Notes: a model not told the origin generated them from the letters alone. DNA of 64,000 nucleotides from Aquabacterium sp. A3 (GCF_038069945.1 NZ_JBBPEV010000002.1:464644-528643); one strand, 5' to 3'. Positions 52,530-63,606 are shown, counted from the stretch's first letter. A program made the numbers and translations.

Positions 52530-53455
52530 ATCAAGACCAAGATCAACGCTGGACCACCGAGGTGCTGGCGCGCGTGGAAGAGGCGCTGTCCGACTGGGTG
52601 CCCGGCGAAGCACCAGCCGGTCTGGGCGCGGCCATGCGTTATGGCGTGCTGGATGGTGGCAAGCGGCTGCGTGCCTTATTGGTGATGGGCGCGGCCCAGG
52701 CCGCGGGCGCAGACCTCCACCCCTCTGGCCGAGAGGCCGCGCTGCGGGCGGCCTGCGCGGTGGAGCTGATCCACGCCTATTCCCTGATCCACGACGACAT
52801 GCCCTGCATGGACAACGACGTGCTGCGCCGGGGCAAACCCACCGTGCACGTGGCGTTTGGTGAAGCGCAGGCCATGTTGGCTGGCGACGCCATGCAGGCC
52901 CTGGCCTTCGAGGTGTTGACCCCCGACGATGAAGATGGGCGCAGCGCCGTGCCGCCAGACCTGCAGGCCCGCCTGTGCCGTTTGCTGGCGCACGCGGCAG
53001 GGCAGTCGGGCATGGCCGGTGGTCAGGCCATTGACCTGGCGAGCGTGGGTCATGCCCTGGACGAGGCCACGCTGCGCGACATGCATGAGCGCAAGACGGG
53101 GGCCCTGCTGCGCGCCAGCGTGCAGATGGGGGCCGCCTGTGGCGGCTTGCGACCAGGCTTGCCCGCCTGGTCGGCCCTGACGGCGTACGGCCATGCCATG
53201 GGCCTGGCCTTTCAGATCGTGGATGATGTGCTGGACGCCACCCAGGATTCGGCCCAACTGGGCAAGACCGCCGGCAAAGATGCCGACGCCAACAAGCCCA
53301 CCTACGTGAGCCTGCTGGGCCTGGACGGCGCGCAGGCGGAAGCCGAGCGCTTGCTGGACCGTGCACTGCAGGCCCTGGAGGCCATGGACGCCACGCCGGC
53401 CAGCCTGGCGCCGCTTCGCGGCATCGCCGAGCGCATCGTGCGCCGTGACCATTGA
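52526..53455 (+). CDS. ispA: Farnesyl diphosphate synthase (polyprenyl synthetase)
   Basis: 309 aa. First Asp-rich motif [10 protein letters not shown] (89-98) and second [11 protein letters not shown] (~231-241) bind Mg-diphosphate; GGKRLRALL is near 44. Makes geranyl and farnesyl diphosphate for ubiquinone and undecaprenol. ATG 52526 overlaps the xseB stop. A much longer open frame running through from 50576 is a chance extension antisense to the Rieske and EamA genes. Confidence 0.95.
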   Translation: MNQDQDQRWTTEVLARVEEALSDWVPGEAPAGLGAAMRYGVLDGGKRLRALLVMGAAQAAGADLHPSGREAALRAACAVELIHAYSLIHDDMPCMDNDVLRRGKPTVHVAFGEAQAMLAGDAMQALAFEVLTPDDEDGRSAVPPDLQARLCRLLAHAAGQSGMAGGQAIDLASVGHALDEATLRDMHERKTGALLRASVQMGAACGGLRPGLPAWSALTAYGHAMGLAFQIVDDVLDATQDSAQLGKTAGKDADANKPTYVSLLGLDGAQAEAERLLDRALQALEAMDATPASLAPLRGIAERIVRRDH

Positions 53456-53496
53456 ACACCGCCCAGACGGTGCCCGACAAAACAAGGATGTCCCCC

Positions 53497-55395
53497 ATGA
53501 GCCACCCCCTGCTGTCACGCATCGACAAGCCGGCCGATTTGCGGCATCTGTCGCGCGCCGAACTCAAGCAACTCGCCGTTGAGCTGCGTGATTACCTGCT
53601 TCAAAGCGTGTCCCGCACGGGCGGTCACCTGTCGTCCAACCTGGGCACGGTGGAGCTGACCATCGCCTTGCACCACGTGTTTCACACCCCGGAAGACCGG
53701 CTGGTGTGGGATGTGGGTCACCAGACCTACCCGCACAAGATCCTGACCGGCCGCCGGGACCGCATGGGCAGCCTGCGTCAGTACGGCGGCATGAGCGGTT
53801 TTCCCCGGCGCGATGAAAGCGAGTACGACACCTTCGGCACGGCCCATTCGTCCACCTCCATCTCGGCCGCACTGGGCATGGCCATTGGCGCGCAGTTGCG
53901 CGGCGAGGCCCGCAAGGCGGTGGCCATCATCGGCGATGGCGCCATGACGGCGGGCATGGCCTTTGAGGCGCTGAACAACGCCGGCGTGCCGCATGCCGGC
54001 AAGATGCCCGAGCTGCTGGTGGTGCTCAACGACAACGACATGTCGATTTCGCCGCCCGTGGGCGCGCTGAACCGTTACCTGGCGCGTTTGATGTCAGGCC
54101 GCTTCTACATGAGCGCCCGCGAAAGCGCCAAGCAGATGCTGAGCAATGTGCCGCCCTTGTTCGAGCTGGCCAAGAAGCTGGAAGAACACGCCAAGGGCAT
54201 GGTCGTGCCCGGCACCATCTTTGAAGAGTTTGGCTTCAACTATGTGGGCCCGATCGATGGGCATGACCTGGACAGCCTGATCCCCACGCTGGAGAACCTC
54301 AAGCAGGCCAGCGGCCCGCAGTTTCTGCACGTGGTCACCAAAAAGGGCTATGGCTACAAGCTGGCCGAGGCCGACCCCATCGCCTACCACGGGCCGGGTA
54401 AGTTCGACCCGGCCGTGGGCCTGCAAAAGCCCGCCCCCACCGACACCCCGCCCAAGCCCACCTTCACGCAGGTGTTTGGCCGATGGTTGTGCGACATGGC
54501 GGCGGCCGACCCGCGCCTGGTGGCCATCACGCCCGCCATGCGTGAGGGCTCGGGCATGGTCGAGTTTCATCAGAAATTTCCGGGCCGTTACTTCGATGTG
54601 GGGATTGCCGAGCAGCACGCGGTGACCTTCGCCGCTGGCCTGGCCTGCGAGGGCCTCAAGCCCGTGGTGGCCATCTATTCCACCTTCTTGCAGCGGGGCT
54701 ACGATCAGCTCATCCACGACGTGGCCATCCAGAACCTGCCCGTGGTGTTTGCGCTGGACCGCGCCGGCATCGTGGGGGCCGATGGCGCCACGCACATGGG
54801 CGCGTTCGACATCGCCTACTGCCGCTGCATCCCCAATGTCAGCATGCTGACCCCCGCCGATGAGGCCGAGACCCGTCAGGCCTTGAGCGCCGCCTATGCG
54901 CAAAACCACCCGGTGGCGGTGCGCTATCCGCGCGGCACGGGTGCCGGGGTGCCGGTGCCCACCGACCTGAACCCCATGCCCTGGGGCCAGGGCGAGGTGC
55001 GTCGGCAGGCGGCTGCGGCGAAACCAGCGGGCCAGCGTGTGGCCATCCTGGCGTTCGGTACCTTGCTGTATCCGGCCTTGCAGGCCGCCGAGGCGCTGGA
55101 TGCGACCGTGGCCAACATGCGCTTCGTCAAGCCCCTGGATGTGGAACTGGTCAAGCAACTGGCCGCCTCCAACGACCTGCTGGTGACGGTGGAAGAGGGC
55201 TGCGTGCAAGGCGGTGCAGGTTCGGCGGTGGCCGAGGCGCTGGCCGCTGCGGGCCTGGCCGTGCCCATGCTGATGCTGGGCCTGCCCGATGAGTTCGTGG
55301 AGCACGGCGATCCGGCCAAGCTCTTGGGCTTGTGCGGGCTGGACGCGGCCGGCATCGAGCGGACCATCCGGGACCGGCTGGCGGCGACCGCCTGA
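53497..55395 (+). CDS. dxs: 1-deoxy-D-xylulose-5-phosphate synthase
   Basis: 632 aa, thiamine-diphosphate enzyme of the MEP isoprenoid pathway. TPP/Mg motif [16 protein letters not shown] near residue 147; HLSSNLG near 46; the catalytic [13 protein letters not shown] near 370; C-terminal transketolase domain complete. ATG 53497 has AAGGA eight bases upstream; ATG 53488 is too close to it. Last gene of xseB-ispA-dxs. A terminator follows at 55459-55485. Confidence 0.96.
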   Translation: MSHPLLSRIDKPADLRHLSRAELKQLAVELRDYLLQSVSRTGGHLSSNLGTVELTIALHHVFHTPEDRLVWDVGHQTYPHKILTGRRDRMGSLRQYGGMSGFPRRDESEYDTFGTAHSSTSISAALGMAIGAQLRGEARKAVAIIGDGAMTAGMAFEALNNAGVPHAGKMPELLVVLNDNDMSISPPVGALNRYLARLMSGRFYMSARESAKQMLSNVPPLFELAKKLEEHAKGMVVPGTIFEEFGFNYVGPIDGHDLDSLIPTLENLKQASGPQFLHVVTKKGYGYKLAEADPIAYHGPGKFDPAVGLQKPAPTDTPPKPTFTQVFGRWLCDMAAADPRLVAITPAMREGSGMVEFHQKFPGRYFDVGIAEQHAVTFAAGLACEGLKPVVAIYSTFLQRGYDQLIHDVAIQNLPVVFALDRAGIVGADGATHMGAFDIAYCRCIPNVSMLTPADEAETRQALSAAYAQNHPVAVRYPRGTGAGVPVPTDLNPMPWGQGEVRRQAAAAKPAGQRVAILAFGTLLYPALQAAEALDATVANMRFVKPLDVELVKQLAASNDLLVTVEEGCVQGGAGSAVAEALAAAGLAVPMLMLGLPDEFVEHGDPAKLLGLCGLDAAGIERTIRDRLAATA

Positions 55396-55458
55396 ACCGA
55401 TGCGGGGTGGATGGTCCGGTCCGATGGCCGCGCCGCGCCTCCCTAACGCAGTAATCGC

Positions 55459-55485
55459 AGGCCGCCGTCAGGCGGCTTGTTTTTG
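55459..55485 (+). terminator. Terminator of the xseB-ispA-dxs operon
   Basis: 6-bp stem GCCGCC / GGCGGC around GTCA, then TTGTTTTT. It lies over the stop codon and last codons of the convergent hemerythrin gene (stop at 55468-55470). Confidence 0.7.
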
Positions 55486-55995
55486 CTCGTCGCCGCAGGC
55501 GCCTCCGCAGCCATGGATGGCCTGCGCTGGCAGCGCCTCGGGCTGGCTGAGCGCGCCGGTCACGGGGTCGTAGCCCACGCTCTTGAGGTGCAGGGCCAAG
55601 CCCGCATCCATGGTCTGGGCGTGGTGCGGAAACCAGAGCGTCAACTCGTGCGCCATCTGGCGAATCGGTGGCAACTGGCCCTGCTGGCCCAGCGTCAAGC
55701 CTTCTTTCAACACCTTGAGCACCACGGCGTGCTGCGTCAGGTGGCAACTGCCCGGTGCGAAGCCGGTGGCCAGCATCCAGCGGTCTTCCTGGGCAAAGTG
55801 GGCCTCGGTGTGGTCCACCAGGGCTTGCCAGTGCGCCACCAGATCGTCATCCGACGCTTGCTGGACGGTGGCCAGCAACTCGACGAACTCCACATGGGTC
55901 TGATCCATGACGGGCATGGACAGGCTCAATGCATCCGACCACACCAAGCCGGGTGTCACAGGGGTGTTGTGTACAGAGGGGGCTGATTCAGACAT
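55468..55995 (-). CDS. Bacteriohemerythrin
   Basis: 175 aa. All seven di-iron ligands can be read: H34, H66, E70, H85, H89, H125 and D130 (patterns MDQTH, HFAQE, HLTQH, HHAQTMD). It reversibly binds O2 and serves as oxygen carrier or sensor. It stands alone, not fused to a chemoreceptor, and ends in a Cys-containing tail (HGCGGACGDE). ATG 55995 is preferred over the frame start at 56043. Confidence 0.92.
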   Translation of the reverse strand: MSESAPSVHNTPVTPGLVWSDALSLSMPVMDQTHVEFVELLATVQQASDDDLVAHWQALVDHTEAHFAQEDRWMLATGFAPGSCHLTQHAVVLKVLKEGLTLGQQGQLPPIRQMAHELTLWFPHHAQTMDAGLALHLKSVGYDPVTGALSQPEALPAQAIHGCGGACGDEQKQAA

Positions 55996-56195
55996 GGACG
56001 CAGGGTAGCGGGGACGTCTCTGCCGCGCCTTGCGTTGCCTCAAGGTCTGGCCGCGCGACGCTCAGCCCGAGCGGCCTGGGCGGCCCGGGGCGGTGGCGCA
56101 CGATGCGCCCTGTTCGGTCGCCGGCGTAGGTAATCACCGATGCTCGCATGGGCTCGGGGGCCTAGATTCGGTGCGTCTGGTTGTTCGCTTCCCCC

Positions 56196-57113
56196 ATGAG
56201 GTACCCCGTGCGTCACGTCACCCTGTTCAATCTCCGTCGCACCCTGGTCGTCGCCCTGATGTTGTGGGTGGCCGGCGCGGCCCATGGCGCCAGCACCGAC
56301 GCCCGAACGCGCCACCCCATCGTGCTGGTGCACGGATTGATGGGCTGGGACAACATCCTAGGTTTGGACTACTGGTACAACATTCCGGCGGCCTTGCGAC
56401 GCTCGGGTGCCACCGTGCTGGTGGCCAAGGTGTCGGCGGTGAACGACAACCAAGTGCGTGGCGAGCAATTGCTCAAGCAATTGCGCGAGTGGCAAGCGGC
56501 CAAGGGCTACACCCAGTTCAACTTGGTGGGACACAGCCAGGGTGGTCCCACCGCCCGTTATGTCGCCGGTGTGGCGCCAACGTTGGTGGCCAGTGTCACG
56601 TCGGTGCAGTCACCCCATGTGATTGACGCCGCCGAGCCAGATTCCATCCTGTCGGTGCTGTCGTCCCAGCCCGGCCTGTTCGCCACCTTGGGCAAATTGA
56701 TCGACTGGCTATCGGGCAGTGGGTCGCTGCCGCAGGATCCGGCGGCGCTGCAGGCCTGGGCCACCGACACGGCCGCTTTCAATGCCCGGTGGCCGGCCGG
56801 GATGCCGAGCACCCCGTGCGGCCAGGGCACCGAGCTGGCTTTCAATGGGGTGCGGTACTACGCTGTGGCTGGCAACGTGGCCAAAACCAATGCCTGGGAC
56901 CCGTCTGACCTGATCTTCAAGGAGGGCGCGACGCCCAGCGATGGTTTGGTGCCGGTGTGCTCGGCGCACTGGGGCAAGGTGCTGCGCGACGACTACCCCT
57001 GGAATCACTTCGATGGCGTCAATCAGTTCTTTGGGCTGATTGGCAAGTCCGCACCAGACCCAGTGGCCTTCTATGTGCAGCAGGCCAGCAGGCTCAAGGG
57101 CCTGGGCCTTTGA
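56196..57113 (+). CDS. Secreted triacylglycerol lipase (family I.1/I.2)
   Basis: 305 aa. Signal peptide of about 31 residues (LVVALMLWVAGAAHGA). Oxyanion loop HGLMGW (46-51), nucleophile S114 in GHSQGG, an Asp in DGLVPV and His in NHFDGVNQ complete the triad. Two Cys (TPCGQG, PVCSAHW) are placed like the disulfide of Burkholderia/Pseudomonas lipases. Such enzymes normally need a Lif foldase gene just downstream, but here argH follows on the other strand. ATG 56196. Confidence 0.9.
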   Translation: MRYPVRHVTLFNLRRTLVVALMLWVAGAAHGASTDARTRHPIVLVHGLMGWDNILGLDYWYNIPAALRRSGATVLVAKVSAVNDNQVRGEQLLKQLREWQAAKGYTQFNLVGHSQGGPTARYVAGVAPTLVASVTSVQSPHVIDAAEPDSILSVLSSQPGLFATLGKLIDWLSGSGSLPQDPAALQAWATDTAAFNARWPAGMPSTPCGQGTELAFNGVRYYAVAGNVAKTNAWDPSDLIFKEGATPSDGLVPVCSAHWGKVLRDDYPWNHFDGVNQFFGLIGKSAPDPVAFYVQQASRLKGLGL

Positions 57114-57125
57114 GCCTTGGCTCGA

Positions 57126-58541
57126 TCAGGGCTGGGTGGCGCTGCCGCCCAGGCGCTGGCGGTGACGGGCCACCTGCGCCCGCACTTGCTCGGGCGCGGT
57201 GCCGCCCAGCAGGTTGCGGGCGTTGAGCGAGCCGCGCAGGCTCAGCACCTCGTACACATCCTTTTCGATGGCGGGGTTGTAGGCCTTGAGCTGGTCCAGC
57301 GACAGCTCCGACAGGTCCACGCCCGCAGCGATGGCGTCTTTCACGGCGTGGGCCACCACCTCGTGTGCATCGCGGAAGGGCAGGCCCTTTTTCACCAGGT
57401 AATCGGCCAGGTCGGTGGCGGTGGCGTAGCCCTTCTTGGCGGCGCGCTCCATGGCTTCGGGCTTGACGGTGATGCCGGCGGCCATCTCGGCGAAGATGCG
57501 CAGGGTGTCCTTCAAGGTGTCGACCGTGTCGAACAAGGGTTCCTTGTCTTCCTGGTTGTCCTTGTTGTAGGCCAGGGGCTGGCCCTTCATCAGGGTGATC
57601 AGGCCCATCAGGTGGCCCACCACGCGGCCGGTCTTGCCGCGCGCCAGCTCGGGCACGTCGGGGTTCTTCTTCTGCGGCATGATCGACGAGCCGGTGCAGA
57701 AGCGGTCGGCCAGGTCGATGAAGCCGAAGCTCTGGCTCATCCACAGGATGAGCTCTTCGCTCAGGCGCGACACATGCACCATCAAGAGCGACGCGGCCGA
57801 GGTGAACTCGATGGCGAAGTCGCGGTCGCTCACCGCATCCAGGCTGTTCTGGCTGACGCCCTCGAAGCCCAGCGTGCGGGCCACGCGCTCGCGGTCCAGC
57901 GGGTAGCTGGTGCCGGCCAGCGCGGCCGAGCCCAGGGGCAGGCGGTTGATGCGGCGGCGCAGGTCGACCATGCGTTCCGCATCGCGGGCGAACATTTCCA
58001 CATAGGCCAGCAGGTGGTGACCGAAGGCCACGGGCTGGGCCACCTGCAGGTGGGTGAAGCCAGGCAGGATCACGTCGGCATTCTGCTCGGCCACATCGAC
58101 CAGGGCTTTTTGCAGCTCGGTCAGCAGCACGCCGATTTCATCGACCTCGCCGCGCAGCCACAGGCGCACGTCGGTGGCCACCTGATCATTGCGCGAGCGG
58201 CCGGTGTGCAGGCGCTTGCCCGCGTCGCCCACCAGCTGGGTCAGTCGGGCTTCGATGTTCAGGTGCACGTCCTCCAGGTCGAGCTTCCACTCGAACTGGC
58301 CGGATTCGATCTCTTGCGTGATCTGCGCCATGCCCTTTTGGATGGCGGCCAGGTCGTCGGCCGAGATCAGGCCCTGGGCGCAGAGCATGTCGGCGTGGGC
58401 CAGCGAGCCCTGGATGTCGGCCTGCCACAGGCGTTTGTCAAAAAACACGCTGGAGGTGTAGCGCTTGACCAGCTCGCTCATGGGCTCGGAAAACAGGGCC
58501 GACCAGGCCTGGGACTTTTTGTCGAGTTGGTTGGTGCTCAT
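57126..58541 (-). CDS. argH: Argininosuccinate lyase
   Basis: 471 aa. Last step of arginine synthesis. Fumarase/aspartase-superfamily signature [15 protein letters not shown], plus [13 protein letters not shown] and [12 protein letters not shown] 58541; the open frame extends to 58586 without family similarity. Divergent from a LytS-type histidine kinase gene, 43 bp away, as argH is next to algZ/algR in pseudomonads. Confidence 0.97.
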   Translation of the reverse strand: MSTNQLDKKSQAWSALFSEPMSELVKRYTSSVFFDKRLWQADIQGSLAHADMLCAQGLISADDLAAIQKGMAQITQEIESGQFEWKLDLEDVHLNIEARLTQLVGDAGKRLHTGRSRNDQVATDVRLWLRGEVDEIGVLLTELQKALVDVAEQNADVILPGFTHLQVAQPVAFGHHLLAYVEMFARDAERMVDLRRRINRLPLGSAALAGTSYPLDRERVARTLGFEGVSQNSLDAVSDRDFAIEFTSAASLLMVHVSRLSEELILWMSQSFGFIDLADRFCTGSSIMPQKKNPDVPELARGKTGRVVGHLMGLITLMKGQPLAYNKDNQEDKEPLFDTVDTLKDTLRIFAEMAAGITVKPEAMERAAKKGYATATDLADYLVKKGLPFRDAHEVVAHAVKDAIAAGVDLSELSLDQLKAYNPAIEKDVYEVLSLRGSLNARNLLGGTAPEQVRAQVARHRQRLGGSATQP

Positions 58542-58584
58542 GGGACGATCCGGTGGCGCGTGCATCACGCAAAATGTGCAAACC

Positions 58585-59769
58585 ATGGATTCTAAAGAGA
58601 CTGACCGCCCAGATCGGCCGGCGCCGCCAGATGCCGTGTCTGATCATGCTGCCTGGGGCGCCACCACGCAGTTTGGCGTGGCCGGCACGGAGCTGCCCTC
58701 GGGAAGCGCTGCGCCGCGCCAGCCCTCGGCGTTTGACGTGTGCCACGTTGGTGTGGTGCTGCGGGCGGTGCTGGGTGTTCAGCTGATCACCGGGCTGGGC
58801 AGTTTGTACCTGGCTGCGGCGCCATCGGCCTGGCTGGCCCAATGGGCCCAGGCGTCTCTGGTGTCTCTGCCCGCCTGTTTGATGTGGCTGCTGCTGGCCT
58901 GCAGCCTGCGCCCCTGGCTGGACCGGCAGCCCGCGATGGTTCAGTGGCTGATGGCCACAGCCCTGGGGGCGCTGTGTGGCGGGCTGGCGCGCTGGCAACT
59001 GCAATGGCTGCTGGCCCCCCTGGTGGACGACGCCGCGGCCCTGTGGCCCCTGGTGGCCCCCACGCTCACGGGCGCGGCCCTGGGGGCGGTGGGTTTGTAC
59101 TGGCTGCGGGCCCGGGCCCACAGCGAGTTGCCGGCCCATGTGGCGGCGCGCCTGGACGAGCTGCAGGCCCGCATCCGCCCACACTTTCTGTTCAACACCC
59201 TGAACACGGCCATGGCCCTGGTTCAGGTGGACCCACAACGCGCCGAGGCGGTGCTGGAGGACCTGGCCGAGCTGTTCCGTCAGGCGCTGGTCTCGCCCGC
59301 CGCCCGCACCACCCTGGGGGCCGAGGTCGATCTGGCCCGTCGTTACCTGGGCATCGAACAGTTGCGCTTCGGAGACCGCCTGACCGTGCGCTGGGAGCTG
59401 GAGCCGGGCACGCAAGAGGCGCTGGTGCCGTCGTTGCTGCTGCAGCCCTTGGTGGAGAACGCTGTTCGCCACGGCGTGGAGCCCGACCCCCAGGGGGGCT
59501 GGATCGTCATCCGCGCGCGCGTTCAGGGGGACAAGGTCGAGTTGAGCATCCGCAACTCCCTGCCGCCGGCAGGGCAGGCGCAGGCGCAGGTGCGGCAAGG
59601 GCACGGCATGGCCCTGCGCAACGTGCGGCAGCGCCTGATGCTGATGCATGATGTGGAGTCCACGTTCGACGCCGGGGTGCAGCATGACACGGCCGATCGG
59701 CAGCCACCGGTGTACGTGGTGAAGTTGGCCTTTCCTTTGCGACATGGAGACCATGGATGGACCCGTTGA
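58585..59769 (+). CDS. LytS/AlgZ-type sensor histidine kinase
   Basis: 394 aa. Four hydrophobic helices (residues ~55-175) without a large sensor domain, then a His_kinase domain with phosphoacceptor H200 in [10 protein letters not shown], an N-box [16 protein letters not shown] and a G-box [14 protein letters not shown] disordered N-terminus of ~48 residues. Overlaps the response-regulator gene by 13 bp. With argH divergently upstream, this matches the FimS(AlgZ)-AlgR locus, so the cognate pilus or motility role is a reasonable inference. Confidence 0.9.
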   Translation: MDSKETDRPDRPAPPDAVSDHAAWGATTQFGVAGTELPSGSAAPRQPSAFDVCHVGVVLRAVLGVQLITGLGSLYLAAAPSAWLAQWAQASLVSLPACLMWLLLACSLRPWLDRQPAMVQWLMATALGALCGGLARWQLQWLLAPLVDDAAALWPLVAPTLTGAALGAVGLYWLRARAHSELPAHVAARLDELQARIRPHFLFNTLNTAMALVQVDPQRAEAVLEDLAELFRQALVSPAARTTLGAEVDLARRYLGIEQLRFGDRLTVRWELEPGTQEALVPSLLLQPLVENAVRHGVEPDPQGGWIVIRARVQGDKVELSIRNSLPPAGQAQAQVRQGHGMALRNVRQRLMLMHDVESTFDAGVQHDTADRQPPVYVVKLAFPLRHGDHGWTR

Positions 59770-60554
59770 TCGACGAGGCCTTGCGTGTGGTGCTGATCGA
59801 TGACGAGCCGCTGGCGCGACTGCGGCTGCGTGGGCTGCTGGCCCACAGCAGCGTGCCCAATGGCGTGCTGGCCGAGTTTGGCGAGCCGGTCACGGCGCTG
59901 GACGCCCTGCGCGAGCAAGACCTGGCGCGGGATGCCGCCGACGTGGTGCTGCTCGACATCCAGATGCCGGGTCTGGACGGCATGGTGCTGGCGGCCCGCT
60001 TGCGCGAGATGCGCCGCCCACCGGCGGTGGTGTTTGTCACGGCCCATGCGGTTCACGCCCTGAGGGCGTTTGACCTGGCGGCGGTGGACTACCTGACCAA
60101 GCCGGTTCGACTGGAGCGCCTGGATGCCGCGCTGGCCAAGGCCCGCACCTGGGTGCACGCGCGTCGCCTGAGTCAAGCGGCCGACGTGACCGACGACGAT
60201 GAGGTGTTGGTGGTGCGCACGCGCGAGCGCCTTGAGCGCATCCCCTTGGGGGCGGTCCTGTATTTCCGGGCGGAGCAAAAGATCGTCAGCCTGAGAACGG
60301 CGGACCGCACCCTGGTGATCGACGAGTCACTGACCGAGCTGGAGTCCCGCGTGGGGTCGCGATTCGTGCGGGTGCACCGCAATGCGCTGGTGGCGCGCAA
60401 GGCCATGCGGGCGCTGGAGCGTCGCCACGATGATGATGAGGGGGGTGACGGTGCCGAGGGCTGGGCCGTGCAGGTCACACCCACCCAGGAGTGGCTGCAG
60501 GTGTCGCGACGGCAAGTGACCGCCGTGCGCGACGCCATGGCCGTGTCGATCTGA
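59757..60554 (+). CDS. LytTR-family response regulator (AlgR-like)
   Basis: 265 aa. Receiver domain 10-130 with acidic pocket D15/D16, phosphoacceptor D67 (LLDIQMPGLDG) and K115 (TKPV). LytTR DNA-binding domain from ~150 to 260 (YFRAEQKIVSLRTADRTLVI, then RFVRVHRNALVA). Overlaps the kinase gene by 13 bp. Its stop codon abuts the cheZ stop directly (TGATCA). In pseudomonads AlgR activates the fimU-pilVWXY1Y2E operon; the equivalent operon is at 34187-41129 here. Confidence 0.9.
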   Translation: MDPLIDEALRVVLIDDEPLARLRLRGLLAHSSVPNGVLAEFGEPVTALDALREQDLARDAADVVLLDIQMPGLDGMVLAARLREMRRPPAVVFVTAHAVHALRAFDLAAVDYLTKPVRLERLDAALAKARTWVHARRLSQAADVTDDDEVLVVRTRERLERIPLGAVLYFRAEQKIVSLRTADRTLVIDESLTELESRVGSRFVRVHRNALVARKAMRALERRHDDDEGGDGAEGWAVQVTPTQEWLQVSRRQVTAVRDAMAVSI

Positions 60555-61220
60555 TCAGAAGCCCAGGCTGGCCAGCAGATCGTCCACTTCGCTCTGGTTG
60601 GCCACCACGTCGGTGCGGCCCTCGGCGTCCACCACGGGGCCTTCCAGTTTGGGCTCTTTGCTGTCTGTGGCAGGGTGGTGGTGGGCGGTCAGTGCGGCTT
60701 CCACCTTCTGGGCCTGCTCCGGTGGTGCGGCTTGCACCAGCAGCTTCACCAGCTGGGTTTCCAGGTCGTTGGCCAGCCTGACCACCTTGGCCACCACCTG
60801 GCCGGTCAGGTCATGAAAGTCCTGCGCCATCATGATGTCCGTCAGGTGAGCGTCCACACGGTGGGTGGTGGCCTCCACGTCCTGCACGAAGTTGTAGACG
60901 GCACCGGTGGCCACGGCCTTCACCGGATCGGCGGTGATCAATTCGGCCAGCTTGCGCGTTTCGGTGGCGATGTGATCCTGCTCGGCCTTGGCCGTGTCCA
61001 CCAGGTTCAGCACCTTTTCGGCCGCGTCGGCGGTCTTGGTGGCGATGTAGTTCAGGCGGCTGCGCGCATCAGGCAGGTCATCGACCGTGTTCTTCAGGCC
61101 AGGCAGCACCCCCAGCATGTTCAGCGTGTCGTGCAACTGGCGGGTCAAGGTGCCCAGTTGCTGGAAGATCTCCGGCGAGGCCGCCGGCATGCTCATGTTT
61201 TCAGGCAGATCGACTTTCAT
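60555..61220 (-). CDS. cheZ: Chemotaxis phosphatase CheZ
   Basis: 221 aa. Removes phosphate from CheY-P. The long helical hairpin carries the catalytic segment MAQDFHDLTGQVV (~129-141, with the Asp and Gln that act in catalysis), and the C-terminal NQSEVDDLLASLGF is the CheY-binding peptide. Follows cheY on the minus strand (24 bp). Confidence 0.96.
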   Translation of the reverse strand: MKVDLPENMSMPAASPEIFQQLGTLTRQLHDTLNMLGVLPGLKNTVDDLPDARSRLNYIATKTADAAEKVLNLVDTAKAEQDHIATETRKLAELITADPVKAVATGAVYNFVQDVEATTHRVDAHLTDIMMAQDFHDLTGQVVAKVVRLANDLETQLVKLLVQAAPPEQAQKVEAALTAHHHPATDSKEPKLEGPVVDAEGRTDVVANQSEVDDLLASLGF

Positions 61221-61244
61221 GGAGGGCCCCTGTGGATGTTTCGG

Positions 61245-61643
61245 TCACGCCGCGGCGGTGAGCTTTTGCATGATCTTTTGCACCTTCTCTTCCAGCGTCG
61301 CTTTGGTGAAGGGCTTGACGATGTAGCCTGCCGCGCCCGACTGGGCCGCCAGAACGATGTCTTCTTTTTTGGCCTCGGCCGTCACCATCAGCACGGGCAG
61401 GTGCTTGAGCGCGTCGTCGGTTTTGATGGCCTTGAGCAACTCGAAGCCGTTCATGTTGGGCATGTTGATGTCGCTGACGACAAAATCGAACTTGCCGTTT
61501 TTGAGCATGTTGAGCGCCACAGCGCCGTCTTCGGCCTCTTCGGCGTTCACGTAGCCGATTTCCTTGAGCAGCCCTCGCACAATGCGGCGCATGGTGGAAA
61601 AGTCGTCCACGATGAGAAACTTCATGTCGGCGGGATTGCTCAT
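61245..61643 (-). CDS. cheY: Chemotaxis response regulator CheY
   Basis: 132 aa single receiver domain. D13/D14 acidic pair, phosphoacceptor D58 (VVSDINMP), T88 in MVTAEA and K110 in VKPF. Binds the flagellar switch when phosphorylated. Between motB and cheZ in the same direction. Confidence 0.97.
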   Translation of the reverse strand: MSNPADMKFLIVDDFSTMRRIVRGLLKEIGYVNAEEAEDGAVALNMLKNGKFDFVVSDINMPNMNGFELLKAIKTDDALKHLPVLMVTAEAKKEDIVLAAQSGAAGYIVKPFTKATLEEKVQKIMQKLTAAA

Positions 61644-61693
61644 GTCGCGTCCTTGTGTCGGTGTTCGGCCAGCGGGCCTGTCGTGCTGTCTGG

Positions 61694-62701
61694 TTATCGG
61701 CCGGTGATGGCCGGTCTTGAGAGGGGCAATTCCAGCGCCGTCACCGCGCCAGAGGCGGCTGGGGTGTCTGCCGGTGAAGACGCGCTGGTGTCTTCTTCCT
61801 CGGCGTCCGGGTCCTCGCCCGCTTCAGCCTGTGCCGTGCTGTAGAACCGGTCTTCGGCTTCGCGGTTCATCACGATGATGCTGATGCGTCGGTTCAAGGG
61901 GCTGAGGGGGTCTTTTTTCTCGAAGGGCATGGAGGCGGCCAGCCCTTGCACCCGCAAGACGCGTTCGCCCGGCAGGCCGCCTGCGATCAACTCGCGTCGG
62001 GAAGCATTGGCGCGGTCTGCCGACAACTCCCAGTTGCTGTAGCCAATGTCGCCCCGTGAGAAGGGCAGGGCGTCGGTGTGCCCCTCGATGGTCAGCCGAT
62101 TGGGCACCTCGCGCAGCACGCCGCCAATGGCCTGCAAGATGTCGCGCATGTAGAGGTTCACCACGGCCGAGCCGCTGTCGAACATGGGCCTGAACTGATC
62201 GTCGACGATCTGGATGCGCAGCCCTTCGGCCGTCAGGTCCAGCTGGATCTGCGACTGAAACTTCGACAGGCGCTCGTCATTGGCGATCACCTCCTGCACC
62301 TTGCGCATCAGCACGCGCAGGCGCTCGGCCTCGGCGCGCAGTTGCTCGGCACGAATGGCCTTTTTGCGCATTTTTTCTTCGGCCGTCTCGGAGCTGCCCT
62401 TTTTCACCTGCCCCACCGATTCGGTCAGGCTGTTGCCCCCGCCTTTGACGATGGACGAGGCATCTCCCGCACCGCTGCCGCCAAAGAAGGCCACCTTCAA
62501 CGGGCTGTTGAAGTAGTCCTGAATGCCCTTCTTGTCGCCCTCGGTGGTCGAGCCCAGCAGCCACATGAGCAGGAAGAAGGCCATCATGGCCGTCACGAAG
62601 TCGGCGTAAGCGATCTTCCAGGCGCCACCATGGGCGGCATGACCGCCCTTCTTGATGCGCTTGATGATGATCGGCTGGACCTTCTTGGAATCACCGGCCA
62701 T
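61694..62701 (-). CDS. motB: Flagellar motor stator protein MotB
   Basis: 335 aa. One transmembrane helix at 30-50 with the proton-carrying D34 ([20 protein letters not shown]), a plug and linker, then an OmpA-like peptidoglycan-binding domain (~165-290; [20 protein letters not shown]). Pairs with MotA. Acidic disordered C-terminal tail. Confidence 0.97.
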   Translation of the reverse strand: MAGDSKKVQPIIIKRIKKGGHAAHGGAWKIAYADFVTAMMAFFLLMWLLGSTTEGDKKGIQDYFNSPLKVAFFGGSGAGDASSIVKGGGNSLTESVGQVKKGSSETAEEKMRKKAIRAEQLRAEAERLRVLMRKVQEVIANDERLSKFQSQIQLDLTAEGLRIQIVDDQFRPMFDSGSAVVNLYMRDILQAIGGVLREVPNRLTIEGHTDALPFSRGDIGYSNWELSADRANASRRELIAGGLPGERVLRVQGLAASMPFEKKDPLSPLNRRISIIVMNREAEDRFYSTAQAEAGEDPDAEEEDTSASSPADTPAASGAVTALELPLSRPAITGR

Positions 62702-62748
62702 GTCAGGTTCCTTGGCTGCGCGGGCTCAGGGGGGCGCTCACGAATCGC

Positions 62749-63606
62749 TCACTTCTTCTTCACGTGGGCTTCGAGCTCGGCGAAGGTGGGGCGCTCGGTC
62801 GAGTACAGCACCTTGCGGCCAAACTCGATGGCCACCTGCGGGGCATAGCCCTGCATGCTGGCCAGCAGCACGGTTTTCACCGCCTGGAATTCCTTGGTGC
62901 CCTCGTCGAGCTTTTGCTCCATGAGGCCCGCCAGAGGCTCCACCACGCCATAGGCCAGCAAAATGCCCAGGAAGGTGCCCACCAGGGCCGAGGCGATCAT
63001 GCCGCCCAGCACGGCCGGTGGCTGCCCCACCGAGCCCATGGTGTTCACCACCCCCAGCACGGCGGCCACGATGCCGAACGCCGGCAGGGCGCCAGCCAGC
63101 CGCGCCACAGCCGCGCAGGGCGCGTGCCCCTCGTGGTGGTGGGTGTCGATCTCGTTGTCCATCAGGGTTTCGATCTCGTGGGCGTTGAGGTTGCCCGAGA
63201 CCATCATGCGCAGGTAGTCGGTCACGAACTCGACCACGTGGTGGTCATGGCCGACGTTGGGGTACTTCTGGAACAGGGCCGAGTTGTGCGGGTCTTCGAC
63301 GTCCTTTTCGATGGACATCAGGCCTTCCTTGCGCACCTTCTGCAGGATCTCGTACATCATGGCCATCAGCTCCATGTAGCGATCCTTGGTGTACTTGGAG
63401 CCCTTGAAGCAGGCGCCCAGCGCGCCACCCGTGGCCTTGAGCACCTTGGGCTGGTTGTTCACCACGAAGGCGCCCAGCGCGCCGCCCAGGATGGCCATCA
63501 TCTCGGTGGGCAAGGCTTTGATGATCACATCCAGGTTGCCGCCGTGGATGATGTAGGCGCCAAAGATGCAGCCGAAGCAGACGACGTAGCCAATGATGGG
63601 AAACAT
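62749..63606 (-). CDS. motA: Flagellar motor stator protein MotA
   Basis: 285 aa with four membrane helices: two at the N-terminus and two after ~165 (LAGALPAFGIVAAVLGVVNT and MIASALVGTFLGILLAYGVV) with the conserved Pro residues. The large cytoplasmic loop carries the charged residues that contact FliG. His-rich stretch THHHEGHAPC at ~154-163. First gene of motA-motB-cheY-cheZ. Confidence 0.97.
   Translation of the reverse strand: MFPIIGYVVCFGCIFGAYIIHGGNLDVIIKALPTEMMAILGGALGAFVVNNQPKVLKATGGALGACFKGSKYTKDRYMELMAMMYEILQKVRKEGLMSIEKDVEDPHNSALFQKYPNVGHDHHVVEFVTDYLRMMVSGNLNAHEIETLMDNEIDTHHHEGHAPCAAVARLAGALPAFGIVAAVLGVVNTMGSVGQPPAVLGGMIASALVGTFLGILLAYGVVEPLAGLMEQKLDEGTKEFQAVKTVLLASMQGYAPQVAIEFGRKVLYSTERPTFAELEAHVKKK

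Noticed and set aside
57117..58595. 492-codon plus-strand open frame
   Set aside because: Exact antisense shadow of argH; the argH signature [11 protein letters not shown] is on the minus strand.
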